This document shows, piece by piece, positions 55,601-64,000 of a DNA stretch of 64,000 bases. The stretch is taken from the NCBI GenBank assembly GCA_943735955.1, contig OX030959.1, positions 9,449,915-9,513,914 on the forward strand. Direction: 5' to 3'. The number at the start of each line of letters is the position of its first letter. Position 1 is the stretch's first letter. Under the pieces are notes generated by a model. The model was not told the origin of the DNA, made no database searches, and saw only the letters and a list, made by a program, of their open reading frames with translations. This DNA is from Piscicola geometra (lineage: Eukaryota > Annelida > Clitellata > Hirudinida > Piscicolidae). Position numbers and translations under genes: made by a program.

Positions 55601-57182
55601 ATTCTTCCTTTTTTTAATCTTTAGTCCGTTTAATCAGGACCGCTTTTTCCCTTTTTTACGCCATACATTTAATTTTATGCAATCCATCCATTTAATCATC
55701 CATCCATCTAATCATCCATCCATCTAATCATCCATCCATCTAATCATCCATCCATCTAATCATTCATCCATCTAATCATCCATCCATCTAATCATCCATC
55801 CATCTAATCATCCATCCATCTAATCATCCATCCATCTAATCATCCATCCATCTAATCATCCATCCATCTAATCATCCATCCATCTAATCATCCATCCATC
55901 TAATCATCCATCCATCTAATCATCCATCCATCTAATCATCCATCCATCTAATCATCCATCCATCTAATCATCCATCCATCTAATCATCCATCCATCTAAT
56001 CATCCATCCATCTAATCATCCATCCATCTAATCATCCATCCATCTAATCATCAATTCATCTAATCATCAATTCATCTAACCATCTAACCATCACCAATTC
56101 ATTTGCCAGCCTCCTTAGAAAACCAGCTAAACACCTGCCATCACTTGGGTATTAACGTCCGAGATAATGGCCAGCCTTCTCGGTGAGTTACAGCCGTCTA
56201 CAGAGACGTCCCTCTATGCATGCATCCGCTCATCACCATTCTTAATTTGATCGTTTAGGTCGCAGTGCCGTTTTAAATTGTCATAATTATCAAACGAAAA
56301 ATCCATAAATAATTTTGTTTTACGTTTTTTGACTTGTCAACTATCGAGATGGGTTAAATTCTTGCTAGGGATAACTATCGATTCATTAAATCGATCATTC
56401 CTTCACCTCTGTCACATCCACCGCCATTGCCACCACACCACCTCACCCAGCTTCACGTCAAGTCTCCTAGTGGTGTGTTTAAACAACTCGGACAGTCTCT
56501 TCTTCCAGATGGGCAAGTACTTGTGGAGGAACGGCTACTCGCAAGGCAGCAACCCCTACCGGAACCTGACCATCGTCATCGTCCTTGCCATCGTTTCCAC
56601 CTTCGCCACCATCGCCCTCATCGCAGCCATTCTCGTCCTCAACAAGCAAGACGACGACGCCAAACGACAAGTGCAGAAGGAACACTACATGGTGACGAAC
56701 AACAAAAACGGCCTGACGTCTAGCGAACTGCAAAAAGATTACAACGCCGACCTCATGCCTATGAATAATACTTTCAAAGCGACCAGGCCTTGGTTAGACT
56801 CTGAGTCGAATTTTCAGAAGAATGTTTTCAAGAATGAGTTCCCTCAGTCTTTTTCCAATCCCGACAAAAAGGTTTGTGAATGGAGGTTTAACTAATATTA
56901 GATTTTACAATTTATATTTTTTAAACTTTTTGTTTGAGAAAAAAGATACATATTTACGAAAACTTTCCAATCCACCAGCTCAACTACAGCACTCTGACCA
57001 GGGTTTCCTCAAAGCACGACCCTCCTCCCACATTCACTGATCTCTCCAATAAGCACTGCCCTCCCTACTTACATCCAGCCACTACTTCACCTGGCCAACT
57101 TTCTAATCAGGCACCCACCAAACCTTCCCTCCTTCCCTCCTCTATCGTTCCTCAAACAGCATCCTCAAATGAAGTCGATTAG
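52097..57182 (+). CDS. Protocadherin, seven EC domains, complete (7 exons)
   Basis: Exons 52097-52624, 52729-53475, 53581-54939, 55074-55224, 56110-56182, 56451-56871, 56979-57182; every junction keeps frame, giving about 1160 residues. After a signal peptide (LASACCLLGCVLVCSG; the Met at 52127 has the better start context) come EC1 with VSPNTYLGNV and the Cys-x5-Cys typical of protocadherin EC1, EC2-EC6 with DxNDNxP linkers and LDRE-type motifs, and a degenerate EC7. A single membrane span (LTIVIVLAIVSTFATIALIA, about residues 992-1017) is followed by a cytoplasmic tail of about 143 residues without the RRVTF motif of vertebrate delta-1 proteins. Likely a calcium-dependent homophilic adhesion receptor at the cell surface. 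EC1 carries a Gln run and EC2 a His-Asp-Asn repeat. Seven EC domains suggest the delta-1 type, but orthology is not settled. Confidence 0.9.
52729..53475 (+). CDS. Protocadherin exon 2: EC2 with His-rich insert
   Basis: Starts VKLTVSESTAVGGTLSLPAA after CGCTCTAAG. A His-Asp-Asn insert at about 52970-53090 (HHDN repeated) interrupts the domain before HPLDREQISSYYFIVEAVDN and SDVNDNAPSFE; EC3 opens with VKEDIPVGSI and DPDHGANGQ. Donor CAG/GTATGT. The 104-bp intron upstream and 105-bp intron downstream are short. Confidence 0.88.
53581..54939 (+). CDS. Protocadherin exon 3: EC3-EC6
   Basis: A 1359-nt exon with DVNDNAP, DVNDNSPQFS, DVNDVVPRFS and DQNDNTP closing EC3, EC4, EC5 and EC6. DPDSGLNG, DHDEGKNA and DEDLGDNG are the DxD calcium motifs. 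EC5 lacks the second Asn of its linker. EC7 starts at the end of this exon; donor GAG/GTGAGG. Confidence 0.92.
55074..55224 (+). CDS. Protocadherin exon 4: EC7 first half
   Basis: Encodes VATSSPEGTFIFQVLASDAD, SGDNSRLSYFIS and FKIDDEIGSIYVA. Acceptor ATCATTGCAG. The donor GCGA/GTAATA leaves phase 1, the phase needed by the next exon. Confidence 0.85.
55685..56075. repeat. 12-bp minisatellite ATCCATCTAATC, about 32 copies
   Basis: Almost perfect copies that fill the protocadherin intron 55225-56109; the last units (CAATTCATCTAATC, ACCATCTAACC) end about 20-30 nt before the acceptor. Each unit holds CTAAT, close to a branch-point consensus. Confidence 0.96.
56110..56182 (+). CDS. Protocadherin exon 5 (73 nt): EC7 middle
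   Basis: A short exon without an ATG, encoding SLENQLNTCHHLGINVRDNG then QPSR. DNGQPSR is a typical late EC strand. Acceptor TTTGCCAG, strong donor CTCG/GTGAGT; phases 1 in and 2 out fit both neighbours exactly, which supports it despite its size. Confidence 0.8.
56451..56871 (+). CDS. Protocadherin exon 6: end of EC7, membrane span, tail
   Basis: Starts in phase 2 after ACCACCTCACCCAG and encodes FTSSLLVVCLNNSDSLFFQ, MGKYLWRNGYSQGSNPYRN, the membrane span and the KQDDDAKRQVQKEHYMVTNN cytoplasmic start. Another acceptor, TCTTCTTCCAG at 56508, would start at MGKYLW but leaves the wrong phase with exon 5; it would fit only if exons 4 and 5 were treated differently. Donor AAAAAG/GTTTGT. Confidence 0.82.
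56979..57182 (+). CDS. Protocadherin exon 7: cytoplasmic C-terminus
   Basis: Acceptor TTTCCAATCCACCAG, phase 0. Encodes LNYSTLTRVSSKHDPPPTFT, a Pro/Ser/Thr-rich tail and NEVD before the TAG stop. Confidence 0.85.
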   Translation, partial: LNYSTLTRVSSKHDPPPTFTDLSNKHCPPYLHPATTSPGQLSNQAPTKPSLLPSSIVPQTASSNEVD

Positions 57183-57190
57183 TACGTAAC

Positions 57191-57196
57191 AATAAA
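57191..57196 (+). terminator. Polyadenylation signal AATAAA, protocadherin
   Basis: AATAAA eight bases after the stop codon. This would give a very short 3' UTR, so another signal further on may be used. Confidence 0.4.
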
Positions 57197-59205
57197 GAAA
57201 TAGTTGTGGGTTGACTTTTCCCAAACCAAACCACATTCACCTGCTCCCAACTACCACATTAATCTTTCTCTAAATGAGATCTTGTTGGTTGAAGCCTTTC
57301 AAACTCAACGAGCCTCCCATAATCTTTTTTATTAACTACCTTCCCAACTTTGAGGCATCAAACCACCACGGTACATTTACCATAGACCTTCTAGGAATCC
57401 TTGAATACGTCATTTAACTTAAATGATTCAAGCTTCTTCTCGGTCAGCATAATCATCGCCATATCATGTAAGCTTAGTGTATTCATTCTGTCAGTTGCTG
57501 TCTTCACAGCCCAAACGTTCCATATCTCCACTATGCTTGTAATTCCAGTTTGAATCCTTTATTTGATGTGAGGGGCATTAATTGATACAGCCTACCCGTG
57601 TACTCGTTCCTAGGTATTAGTGAGAAAACACTATAAAGTCTCACTTACTTTGTAGTTAATCAAGGTGCTTCAGGGCTTGGAAACGTTTTTGTGTTGAAGC
57701 TGAATATTTAAAAACAAATAAAATATTAAAAAACAAAAAGGTTCACCTTGAACTGTTCTAGTAAAAGAAAAGATCTGAAAGAAATTAATTATAAGTAGAA
57801 TTATATAACTATTCGACTGAATACGAATAGAATACTTTTTTGATTATTCGATACCGATTCGAAATATAAATATAAATATTATTCCTTTGTAATTATAAGG
57901 TAGGTCATGCAGGTGAAAATGAGTTTGAAAACTTAATACAAACTTTCGAGTCTGAGTCAGTTTTACTAATATATTTAAAACTGTCAAGCAAGATGGTAAA
58001 TTATAAAATATATAAAGGTATTTAATTATTTACTGATTCGATTCTTGCTGAAGCGCCAAAGAGGTTGATGCAACACTTTAAGACTGAGCTGAAAAAGTAT
58101 TTTCTAACTCTTGACTCGCCGTTTGTTTGTGTATTTATTTGATGATGCGAGGTTCGTTTCTCATCGATTCTTTTTGATTTCTTCGCGTCATGTCTGCTCG
58201 CCACTGCGAAGTTGTATTGCTGACAGATTATCCATTCTTTAATAAAACCATCGAAAAAGTGCTCTTTTTAGTTCTAAGTACCCACACAAGACTGGGTACT
58301 GAAATTTACACTGGAAAATCTTTGAAAAACTGCTAGAACTTGTACTTGTATGTATGTTTGCACGTATGCCTGCAGGATGCATGCGTGTATGCTTGTATGT
58401 GTCTACATGTGTGTATCTACTAAGTAGGCTAGTGAGGATCAAAGCAGTGTGGGTGGAGAGGTCGGTGATTCTGCTTGATGTTGAGGCACTTGACAGCACT
58501 CTTCGCGTCCTTCCCTGGGAACCATCCTCAATCTCAGCTAGTCAGTTGTTCAAGTCTCCTTAGTGTGCAACTGTGCCGAATGCATGCGATACCGGCTTTA
58601 CAGGTCGACCGAATGGCAATAATTGAGCAAACAATTCGAACGAAAAGAAATCAAACAAGAACTAGAGGATACTTTGTCGTAACTTTCATTGTGCTGAAGT
58701 TGCATGTAAATCCCTGGTATTATTTTCATTTCATTGGATCACAAATACTTTTCACTTATTCGATACCGAATCAAATAAAAATTAATTATTTGGCACAGCT
58801 TTACTTTAAGGATTATCTTCACAAATTATTATCTCTTTTGAGACTTAAATTATACATAAATCAGTATTCAAGTTACATAATTAGCATAGTCTTTTCTACG
58901 GTACCATGGTAGCTAACGTTTCAGTTCGCTTCAGTCCAGCATGCCAACTCAGTCTTGTTATAACCCCGTCATCTTTTTCGCAAATTCAGCGAATAATCAT
59001 TCACTCTTTGTAAGCTTTACCTACAGCAAAATATATTGCCTAGAATGTTGTCAACGTAAGTTTCTGCAATGCCTTCGCACTTCAAGCCACCTTTTGATTC
59101 CCTCTTGATTAATTCGACGTTATCAAAAGACAACGCTCATAAAACTTGCGATAAGGCATCTTCGTGTTGCCTTTCGACCTTTGCTCTGAGCAGGAAAATC
59201 CACAA
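57197..59205. other. Non-coding stretch
   Basis: Unique AT-rich intergenic DNA between the convergent protocadherin and caudal genes; no frame, repeat or RNA gene recognised. Confidence 0.5.
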
Positions 59206-59466
59206 AAACTCACTCCATATCTCCCACCAAGCCTCACTCCATACCTGCCACCAAGCCTCACTCCATACCTGCCACCAAGCCTCACTCCATGTCCCCACCA
59301 AGCCTCACTCCATACCTCCCACCAAGCCTCACTCCATACCTGCCACCAAGCCTCACTCCATACCTGCCACCAAGCCTCACTCCATACCTCCCACCAAGCC
59401 TCACTCCATGTCCCCACCAAGCCTCACTCCATACCTCCCACCAAGCCTCACTCCATATCTCCCCAC
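59206..59466. repeat. 24-bp minisatellite, about 11 copies
   Basis: Units contain CACCAAGCCTCACTCCATAC then CTGC or CTCC; a CATGTCCC variant occurs twice. Confidence 0.95.
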
Positions 59467-59694
59467 TGACACACTCGAGTCTCGAATGGCAACGCGTAAC
59501 AACACACAACACCCGTCTAATAAATCGGTGTGGCAAAGTATTCAATTAGGCATTGAATGAATAAAACCCGCAAAAAATAAGTGCTGTTTGATGTTTATGG
59601 CCGGCATCTCCAGGAGCACAATAAGCCCAGTTAGATTGATAAGCGAAGGCGGCAAGCTTTGAAGGGTCGTAAACGCTTGAAGATATCGCCTGTG

Positions 59695-60462
59695 TTATTG
59701 CTCTCTACCTCTCTCTCTACCTCTCTCTCTACCTTTCTCTCTAAGTCCTCCTCTACCTTTCTCTCTACCTCTCTCTCTACCTCTCTCTCTACCTCTCTCT
59801 CTACGTCCTCCTCTACCTCTCTCTCTACGTTCTCCTCTACCTCTCTCTCTACGTCCTCCTCTACCTCTCTCTCTACGTCCTCCTCTACCTCTCTCTCTCT
59901 ACGTCCTTCTCTACCTCTCTCTCTACGTCCTTCTCTACCTCTCTCTCTACGTCCTCCTCTACCTCTCTCTCTCTACGTCCTTCTTTACCTCTCTCTCTCT
60001 ACGTCCTTCTCTACCTCTCTCTCTACGTCCTCCTCTACCTCTCTCTCTACGTCCTCCTCTACCTCTCTCTCTCTACGTCCTTCTCTACCTCTCTCTCTAC
60101 GTCCTTCTCTACCTCTCTCTCTACGTCCTCCTCTACCTCTCTCTCTACGTCCTCCTCTACCTCTCTCTCTACGTCCTTCTCTACCTCCTTCTCCACCTCC
60201 CTCTTTCCCTCCTTTTCTATCTTTTTCTCTACCTCTCTTTCTACCTCTTTCTCTATATCCCTCTCTCCCTCCCTCTCTCGCTCCCTCTCTCCCTCCCTCT
60301 CTCGCTCCCTCTCTCGCTCCCTCTCTCCCTCCCTCTCTCCCTCCCTCTCTTCCTCCCTCTCTCCCTCTCTACCTCCTTCTCTACTTCCCTCTCTCCCTCT
60401 CTACCTCCTTCTCTACTTCCCTCTCTATCTCTCTCTCTTCTTCCCTCTCTCTTGTGCCTTTC
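59695..60462. repeat. CT-rich array with TCTACGTCC units, near-pure pyrimidine
   Basis: Units such as CTACCTCTCTCTCTACGTCC in the first 480 bp, then CTCCCTCTCTCGCTCCCTCT. From about 60180 it is almost only C and T. Triplex-prone; a Leu/Ser/Pro-rich + frame through it is an artefact. Confidence 0.94.
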
Positions 60463-60469
60463 TAATTGG

Positions 60470-61260
60470 GTGGTGGTGATGATGATGCGAGGGGGGGGGG
60501 GGTGATGAAATCAAGAACAATAGTGATGGTAATCAGTTAGGTGGTCGTGATGATGATGGTGGTGTTAGAGGTGATGATGGTGATGACAATGCTGGTGGTA
60601 GTGATGGGGTTTGTATCAACGATGGGGGTGATAAAAATCATGTCGATGGTGGTGGTAGAAGTGAAAATTAAGAAAAGGATCTTGGTGAAGTTGTTGAGTG
60701 TGCCTAAAACTTTCTAATCTGAGAAAACTTTTTTCGCTATTGTATTGAAGTTTATATGCCTAAAGTCAGAAGATTGTGATGGTTTTCAAGGTTATGGAAA
60801 CCTATAAAGGATTATAAGAAAGGCAAAATTGATTCACAGTTTTGCTACCTTTGTAACAGGCTCTCTACCGGGGTTAGTTCTGAAAAATGTTTTCAAATAT
60901 TGGAAATGCTTATTTGAAATACCTAGCAACTAGTAACTTTGTTACCAGCATCGGGTGTAATTGGGTGGTTGTCCATTGAGTAACTTAATGTACTTTTTAG
61001 TGGTGTGACTGATGTGTTTGCGCCATTAGAATAAATCCCTTATCTTTTCAATTGTACATTTTGTGTATTGCAAGCTAAGAGACGTTCAATAGAGTTTATA
61101 TCATATGCAATAAAGCTCACTGAGACAAAAACAAAAAGTGAGAATTGCTGATGCAATTGAATATAATGTAAATCGTTTAGATGCAAAATTTATTAGAAAA
61201 CAATCAGAGACTGGCAACTGGAATGTGTGACAACAATAAATTCATCGAAAAAGTGTTAAA
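60470..61260. other. Non-coding stretch
   Basis: A short GATGATGGTGGTG-rich patch with a run of G at 60491-60500 is followed by unique AT-rich DNA downstream of the caudal gene. Confidence 0.5.
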
Positions 61261-61263
61261 TAC

Positions 61264-61305
61264 TTTATTTATATTTTGATTAATCAAATTTCGAAAATAT
61301 TTATT
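61264..61305 (-). terminator. Two polyadenylation signals for the caudal gene
   Basis: TTTATT at 61264-61269 and at 61300-61305 reads AATAAA on the minus strand, about 150 and 190 nt after the caudal stop codon. Confidence 0.5.
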
Positions 61306-61453
61306 GTTTTTTTAATTATAAAACATCCGTTATAAATTAAGTTTAAAGTGTTGGATATTATGCTCAAAAACATCTCAAGCAATCAAATCTTCTGCGCTAC
61401 AAAATCAACTTTAATATTTCAATTGATTCCGCAGAAAAAATAGCAATTTAAAG

Positions 61454-61990
61454 TTAAAAAAGAATATGTTTTTGTTGTTGTTGGTGGTGGTGGTGGTGTT
61501 GTTGCAGTTGTAGTTGTTGGTGGTGTTGTAGTTGTTGTTGCAGTTGTTGTTGTTGGTGGTGTTGTAGTTGTTGTTGGTAGTTAAGATCAGCGGAGTTACA
61601 TATGCTTTCGTGGTGTCCTGATGTGTCAATTGGGGGGTTGTAGAGTTTGTTGTAGTAGAATAGAGCGTTGTTGTTGTCGTTGTTGCTGGCTAGATTGTTG
61701 TTATCGTGGATGATGTTGTTCATGTTATTGTTGTTGTTGAAGTTGCTGCTTGCAAAGTCGACGTTGTCGCCATACATGTTGTACGCCTCTGTTTCCATCC
61801 CCTGACTCCCGAACACCATCAACTCTTTTTCATAAAATCCATCTGTCCTATCACTGCCGTGCAGAACCAGGTCATTCATCGAAATTTCGAAATCCTGCGT
61901 TTCCATTGGCTGCAGCTTGTGTGACCTACATTCTTGCCTGCGCTTGCACTTGCGGTCCTTGGCCCTCCGGTTTTGGAACCAGATTTTTAC
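61454..61990 (-). CDS. cad: Caudal terminal exon: recognition helix and N/Q/H-rich tail
   Basis: Recognition helix [19 protein letters not shown], then [20 protein letters not shown], an Asn-rich segment ([17 protein letters not shown]) and a Gln/His-rich end encoded by GTTGTTG/GTGGTG repeats on the + strand. Stop TAG at 61454-61456. The tail looks like a disordered transcriptional region grown by trinucleotide slippage. Confidence 0.88.
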   Translation of the reverse strand, partial: VKIWFQNRRAKDRKCKRRQECRSHKLQPMETQDFEISMNDLVLHGSDRTDGFYEKELMVFGSQGMETEAYNMYGDNVDFASSNFNNNNNMNNIIHDNNNLASNNDNNNALFYYNKLYNPPIDTSGHHESICNSADLNYQQQLQHHQQQQLQQQLQHHQQLQLQQHHHHHQQQQKHILF

Positions 61991-62610
61991 CTGTTTTTGC
62001 ATAAAGTTCAAAAAAATTTACCATGAAAATGTGGAGTATTAATTTAGATGAAACATTTATCATAAATGTTTAGCAACAATTTTCACTGAAATTTTTCGAT
62101 AGAAACAATGTTGTTTTATCTTTTCGACAACATTTTGCAGTAGACAATTATTTTTTTCTTTTTAATATAATTTTTTTTATATATATTTTTAATTTTAAAA
62201 AATTAAAAAAACTATCAGTCAATTTTGAAGTTTAAAATTTGAACAGAAAATTTTTTATGAACTAGAAAAATAAATGTATTTCAAAGTATTCGAAATTACC
62301 TCGTAATAAACATTTTAAAAAACACCACAACACCAATTTTCAGAAAATTTTATTATTTATTTTTAAGTGAAATACTTCCAGCATCTTCAACCTAAACTCA
62401 AACCTAGTGGAAAACAAGTGAGGATCGAGCAAGCAAAAAATCTCAACGGAGGCGATCGACCTACCTGCCGGTCGGAGAGGCCGATGAACGAGGCCAGTTC
62501 TGACTTGCGCTGGATGGTGATGTACTGGTTGTACAAGAACTCCTTCTCCAACTCCACCTTCTGTACCTCGCTGTACACCACTCTGTATTTGTCCTTCGTG
62601 CGTGTCTTTC
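61454..62610 (-). CDS. cad: Caudal/Cdx-class homeobox gene, last two exons
   Basis: Homeodomain transcription factor. Exons on the minus strand: 62610-62465 and 61990-61454. The first gives [40 protein letters not shown] and SFIGLSDRQ; the second opens [33 protein letters not shown] and [10 protein letters not shown] mark the caudal/Cdx family, with Gln50 and Asn51 present. The intron falls between Q44 and V45 of the homeodomain (CAG/GTAGGT donor, AAAACAG acceptor), a site I recall for caudal genes. The tail of about 160 residues is rich in Asn, then Gln and His (ends [14 protein letters not shown]). Helices 1 and 2 differ clearly from the usual YHSRYITIRRK type. The N-terminal exons with the hexapeptide are not in the window. 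Caudal proteins act in the nucleus in posterior axis and gut patterning. Confidence 0.9.
61991..62464 (-). other. Caudal homeobox intron (474 bp)
   Basis: AT-rich intron with long T and A runs on both strands; no insertion or repeat array seen. Confidence 0.7.
62465..62610 (-). CDS. cad: Caudal exon: homeodomain N-terminal arm, helices 1 and 2
   Basis: Enters in phase 1 after CACACAACACAG, so the first codon is Gly of [13 protein letters not shown]; leaves in phase 0 at CGGCAG/GTAGGT. The acceptor lies directly behind a CA repeat, as seen at several WDR81 exons. Confidence 0.9.
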
Positions 62611-62619
62611 CTGTGTTGT

Positions 62620-62622
62620 GTA

Positions 62623-62666
<44 letters not shown>

Positions 62667-62712
62667 TGTGTTTGTGTGTGTGTTTGTGTGTGTGCGTGTA
62701 TGTGTGTTTGTT
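62620..62712. repeat. (TG/CA)n microsatellite
   Basis: GTGTGT with TATG and TTTG interruptions on +; on the caudal sense strand it is a CA tract ending about 10 nt before the exon acceptor. Confidence 0.94.
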
Positions 62713-62714
62713 TG

Positions 62715-63105
62715 TCTTCTATGTTAGGCGCCATTACGGTTGCCTTTTAAAATTGACAAGTTTTAGACCTTTTTATTCGTAAATAAGATATTTTTAAGAT
62801 AAAATTTTATTTAAATTAGTTTAGATTAATTATTTTTATTCATACTTAGGTATATTTTGTATTCACAAGTTTTCTATTATTATTTATCTTTAAATAGTTG
62901 TTATCAACTTGCCAGTAAGTTAAATTGATTAAATTTAACTGTATTTTGTGTCAATCAAAGACCGGTGAGTTGATTAAAACCTATTTAATTAAAACTTTTC
63001 GTTTTCACATTATATTATTTTCTCTAAAAAATCTAAAATCCTTTCCCATAGTTTCACCTAACATAACACTGATCTTTAAGTCTCTAAACAATTTTATTAC
63101 TATTA
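62715..63105. other. AT-rich stretch, probably caudal intron
   Basis: Unique AT-rich DNA upstream of the caudal homeobox exon. No caudal N-terminal exon could be found on the minus strand here. Confidence 0.5.
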
Positions 63106-64000
63106 TTGTTCTATCCTATGCCAATTTATTCTAAAGAATTCTTTTTACAATTTAACAATAACAATAATGGGGAGCTTAGTGCAGAGGCTAGAGCGACCAT
63201 CAACAGACTAGGATTGGCAAGGCACCGCCAGCATTGGCACTATCGTGGCAGACGAGGCGGAAAACTTGTAAAGGAACGCCAAAGCCGGCACGCTCTTAGA
63301 AGCCATGAGCCAGTTGTCCATGAGAAAGTTGATCGGCACAAATGTCAGAAGAGTGGGCCTCCAGTCGTGCTGGGCCTACTCAACACTAGGTCTCTCAACA
63401 ATAAGGTGGATGATGTTCTGGAGACCATGAAAGAGTACAGGATAGATGGACTGTTTCTGGTTGAAACTTGGCATGATCCTGAGTCAGTCTGTATCAGCCG
63501 ACTGCGGCAGTAGGGCTTGGTAGTGGTCGAAAGATCAAGGCCTAGACTCTCCAATACAGTAAACACGCTGCATACAAACCACGGGGGAGTTGCAGTCGTG
63601 GCTGACTCTGGATTCCAAGTTGCACCATTGGACACAGAAGTTCAGTCTTCAACTCTTGAGCATCTTTGTGTCAGAATCACTTCTGGTTCAATGGCGGTAA
63701 TTGGTTTAACTGTTTATCGAACAGGTTATGCTTCTGGCGTGTTCTTCAAGGATTTCAATGAAATCAGGAGCACCTTGGCCACATACAGTGAAGAAGTATT
63801 AATCCTGGGAGATTTCAACCTCCACCTTGAAAAGCCAAGTGATAACGACACTCAGACGTTTCAGAATATCCTGAGCTCTCATGGTTTCCAGTCATCAGTC
63901 AACCAACCAACCCATAGTCAGGGAGGGTGACTTGATGTTGTTGCCTCGAGAAAGAGTCTTGAAGTTGACTGCATTGAGGTAGGCTTCTCTGACCACAAAC
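63106..64000 (+). pseudogene. Damaged non-LTR retrotransposon, APE-type endonuclease region (cut by window edge)
   Basis: One frame carries the marks of an apurinic-type endonuclease domain of a LINE: LLNTRSLNNKVDDV (Asn motif), GLFLVETWHD (catalytic Glu), HGGVAVVADSGF, LILGDFNLHLE (Asp/Asn motif) and VGFSDHK (Ser-Asp-His motif). The order and spacing fit the CR1/L2/Jockey-like group; the clade cannot be fixed without the reverse transcriptase, which would lie beyond the right edge. Two in-frame stops, TAG at 63514-63516 and TGA at 63928-63930, show that this copy is inactive. The upstream part is basic (RHRQHWHYRGRRGGKLVKER). It lies opposite in direction to the caudal gene, in or beyond its 5' intron. 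Confidence 0.85.

Noticed and set aside
56329..56508. A separate gene starting at the ATG at 56329 and reading into the membrane span
   Set aside because: The part before 56451 has no protocadherin character, while the phase-2 acceptor at 56450 joins exactly to the exon ending at 56182.
63106..64000. A host exonuclease/endonuclease gene
   Set aside because: The NTRSLNNK...VETW...GDFN...SDH set with a basic upstream region is typical of LINE endonucleases, and in-frame stops argue against a host gene.

Overview
This is animal nuclear DNA. The genes have GT-AG introns and encode metazoan protein families: a WDR81-type BEACH/WD40 protein, a seven-ectodomain protocadherin and a caudal-class homeobox protein. 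There is also an APE-type LINE and at least one tRNA-derived SINE. A protocadherin beside a divergent caudal gene suggests an invertebrate bilaterian, perhaps a lophotrochozoan or another lineage that kept protocadherins; the species cannot be named from the sequence. The most obvious property is the amount of tandem repeat: more than 35 microsatellite and minisatellite arrays cover roughly a third of the window or more, in introns, between genes and in two places inside exons. || Layout. About 2.5-12.5 kb (+): the 3' end of a WDR81 orthologue, rebuilt here as eleven exons whose splice phases all agree, ending at 12537; the 5' part lies left of the window or near its left edge. Most of its larger introns hold different, unrelated arrays (17, 23, 14, 20 and 26 bp units, plus CA and CCA repeats). 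12.5-52 kb: a gene-poor stretch with large arrays at 20.3-23.2, 28.9-30.0, 34.4-36.3, 38.4-39.1, 41.4-47.1 and 50.2-51.2 kb, a SINE, a tRNA-Met-like element and a TAAT-rich candidate regulatory block at 25.6-26.1 kb. 52.1-57.2 kb (+): a complete protocadherin, seven exons and about 1160 residues. 57.2-61.3 kb: intergenic, with a 24 bp array and a long pyrimidine tract. 61.45-62.61 kb (-): the last two exons of a caudal/Cdx gene, with the homeobox split by an intron at Gln44/Val45. 63.1-64.0 kb (+): the endonuclease part of a damaged LINE, cut by the window edge and lying in or beyond the caudal 5' intron. || How the parts relate. By family knowledge WDR81 acts in endosome maturation and autophagy, the protocadherin in cell adhesion, and caudal in posterior patterning and gut identity; nothing here suggests a shared pathway. 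The arrays are the most unusual part: on the sense strand many are poor in G, lack AG and GT, and end within about 40 nt of a 3' splice site; some repeat a branch-point-like CTAAC/CTAAT. Gene models come from reading frames, splice signals and remembered family sequence; no database search was run.
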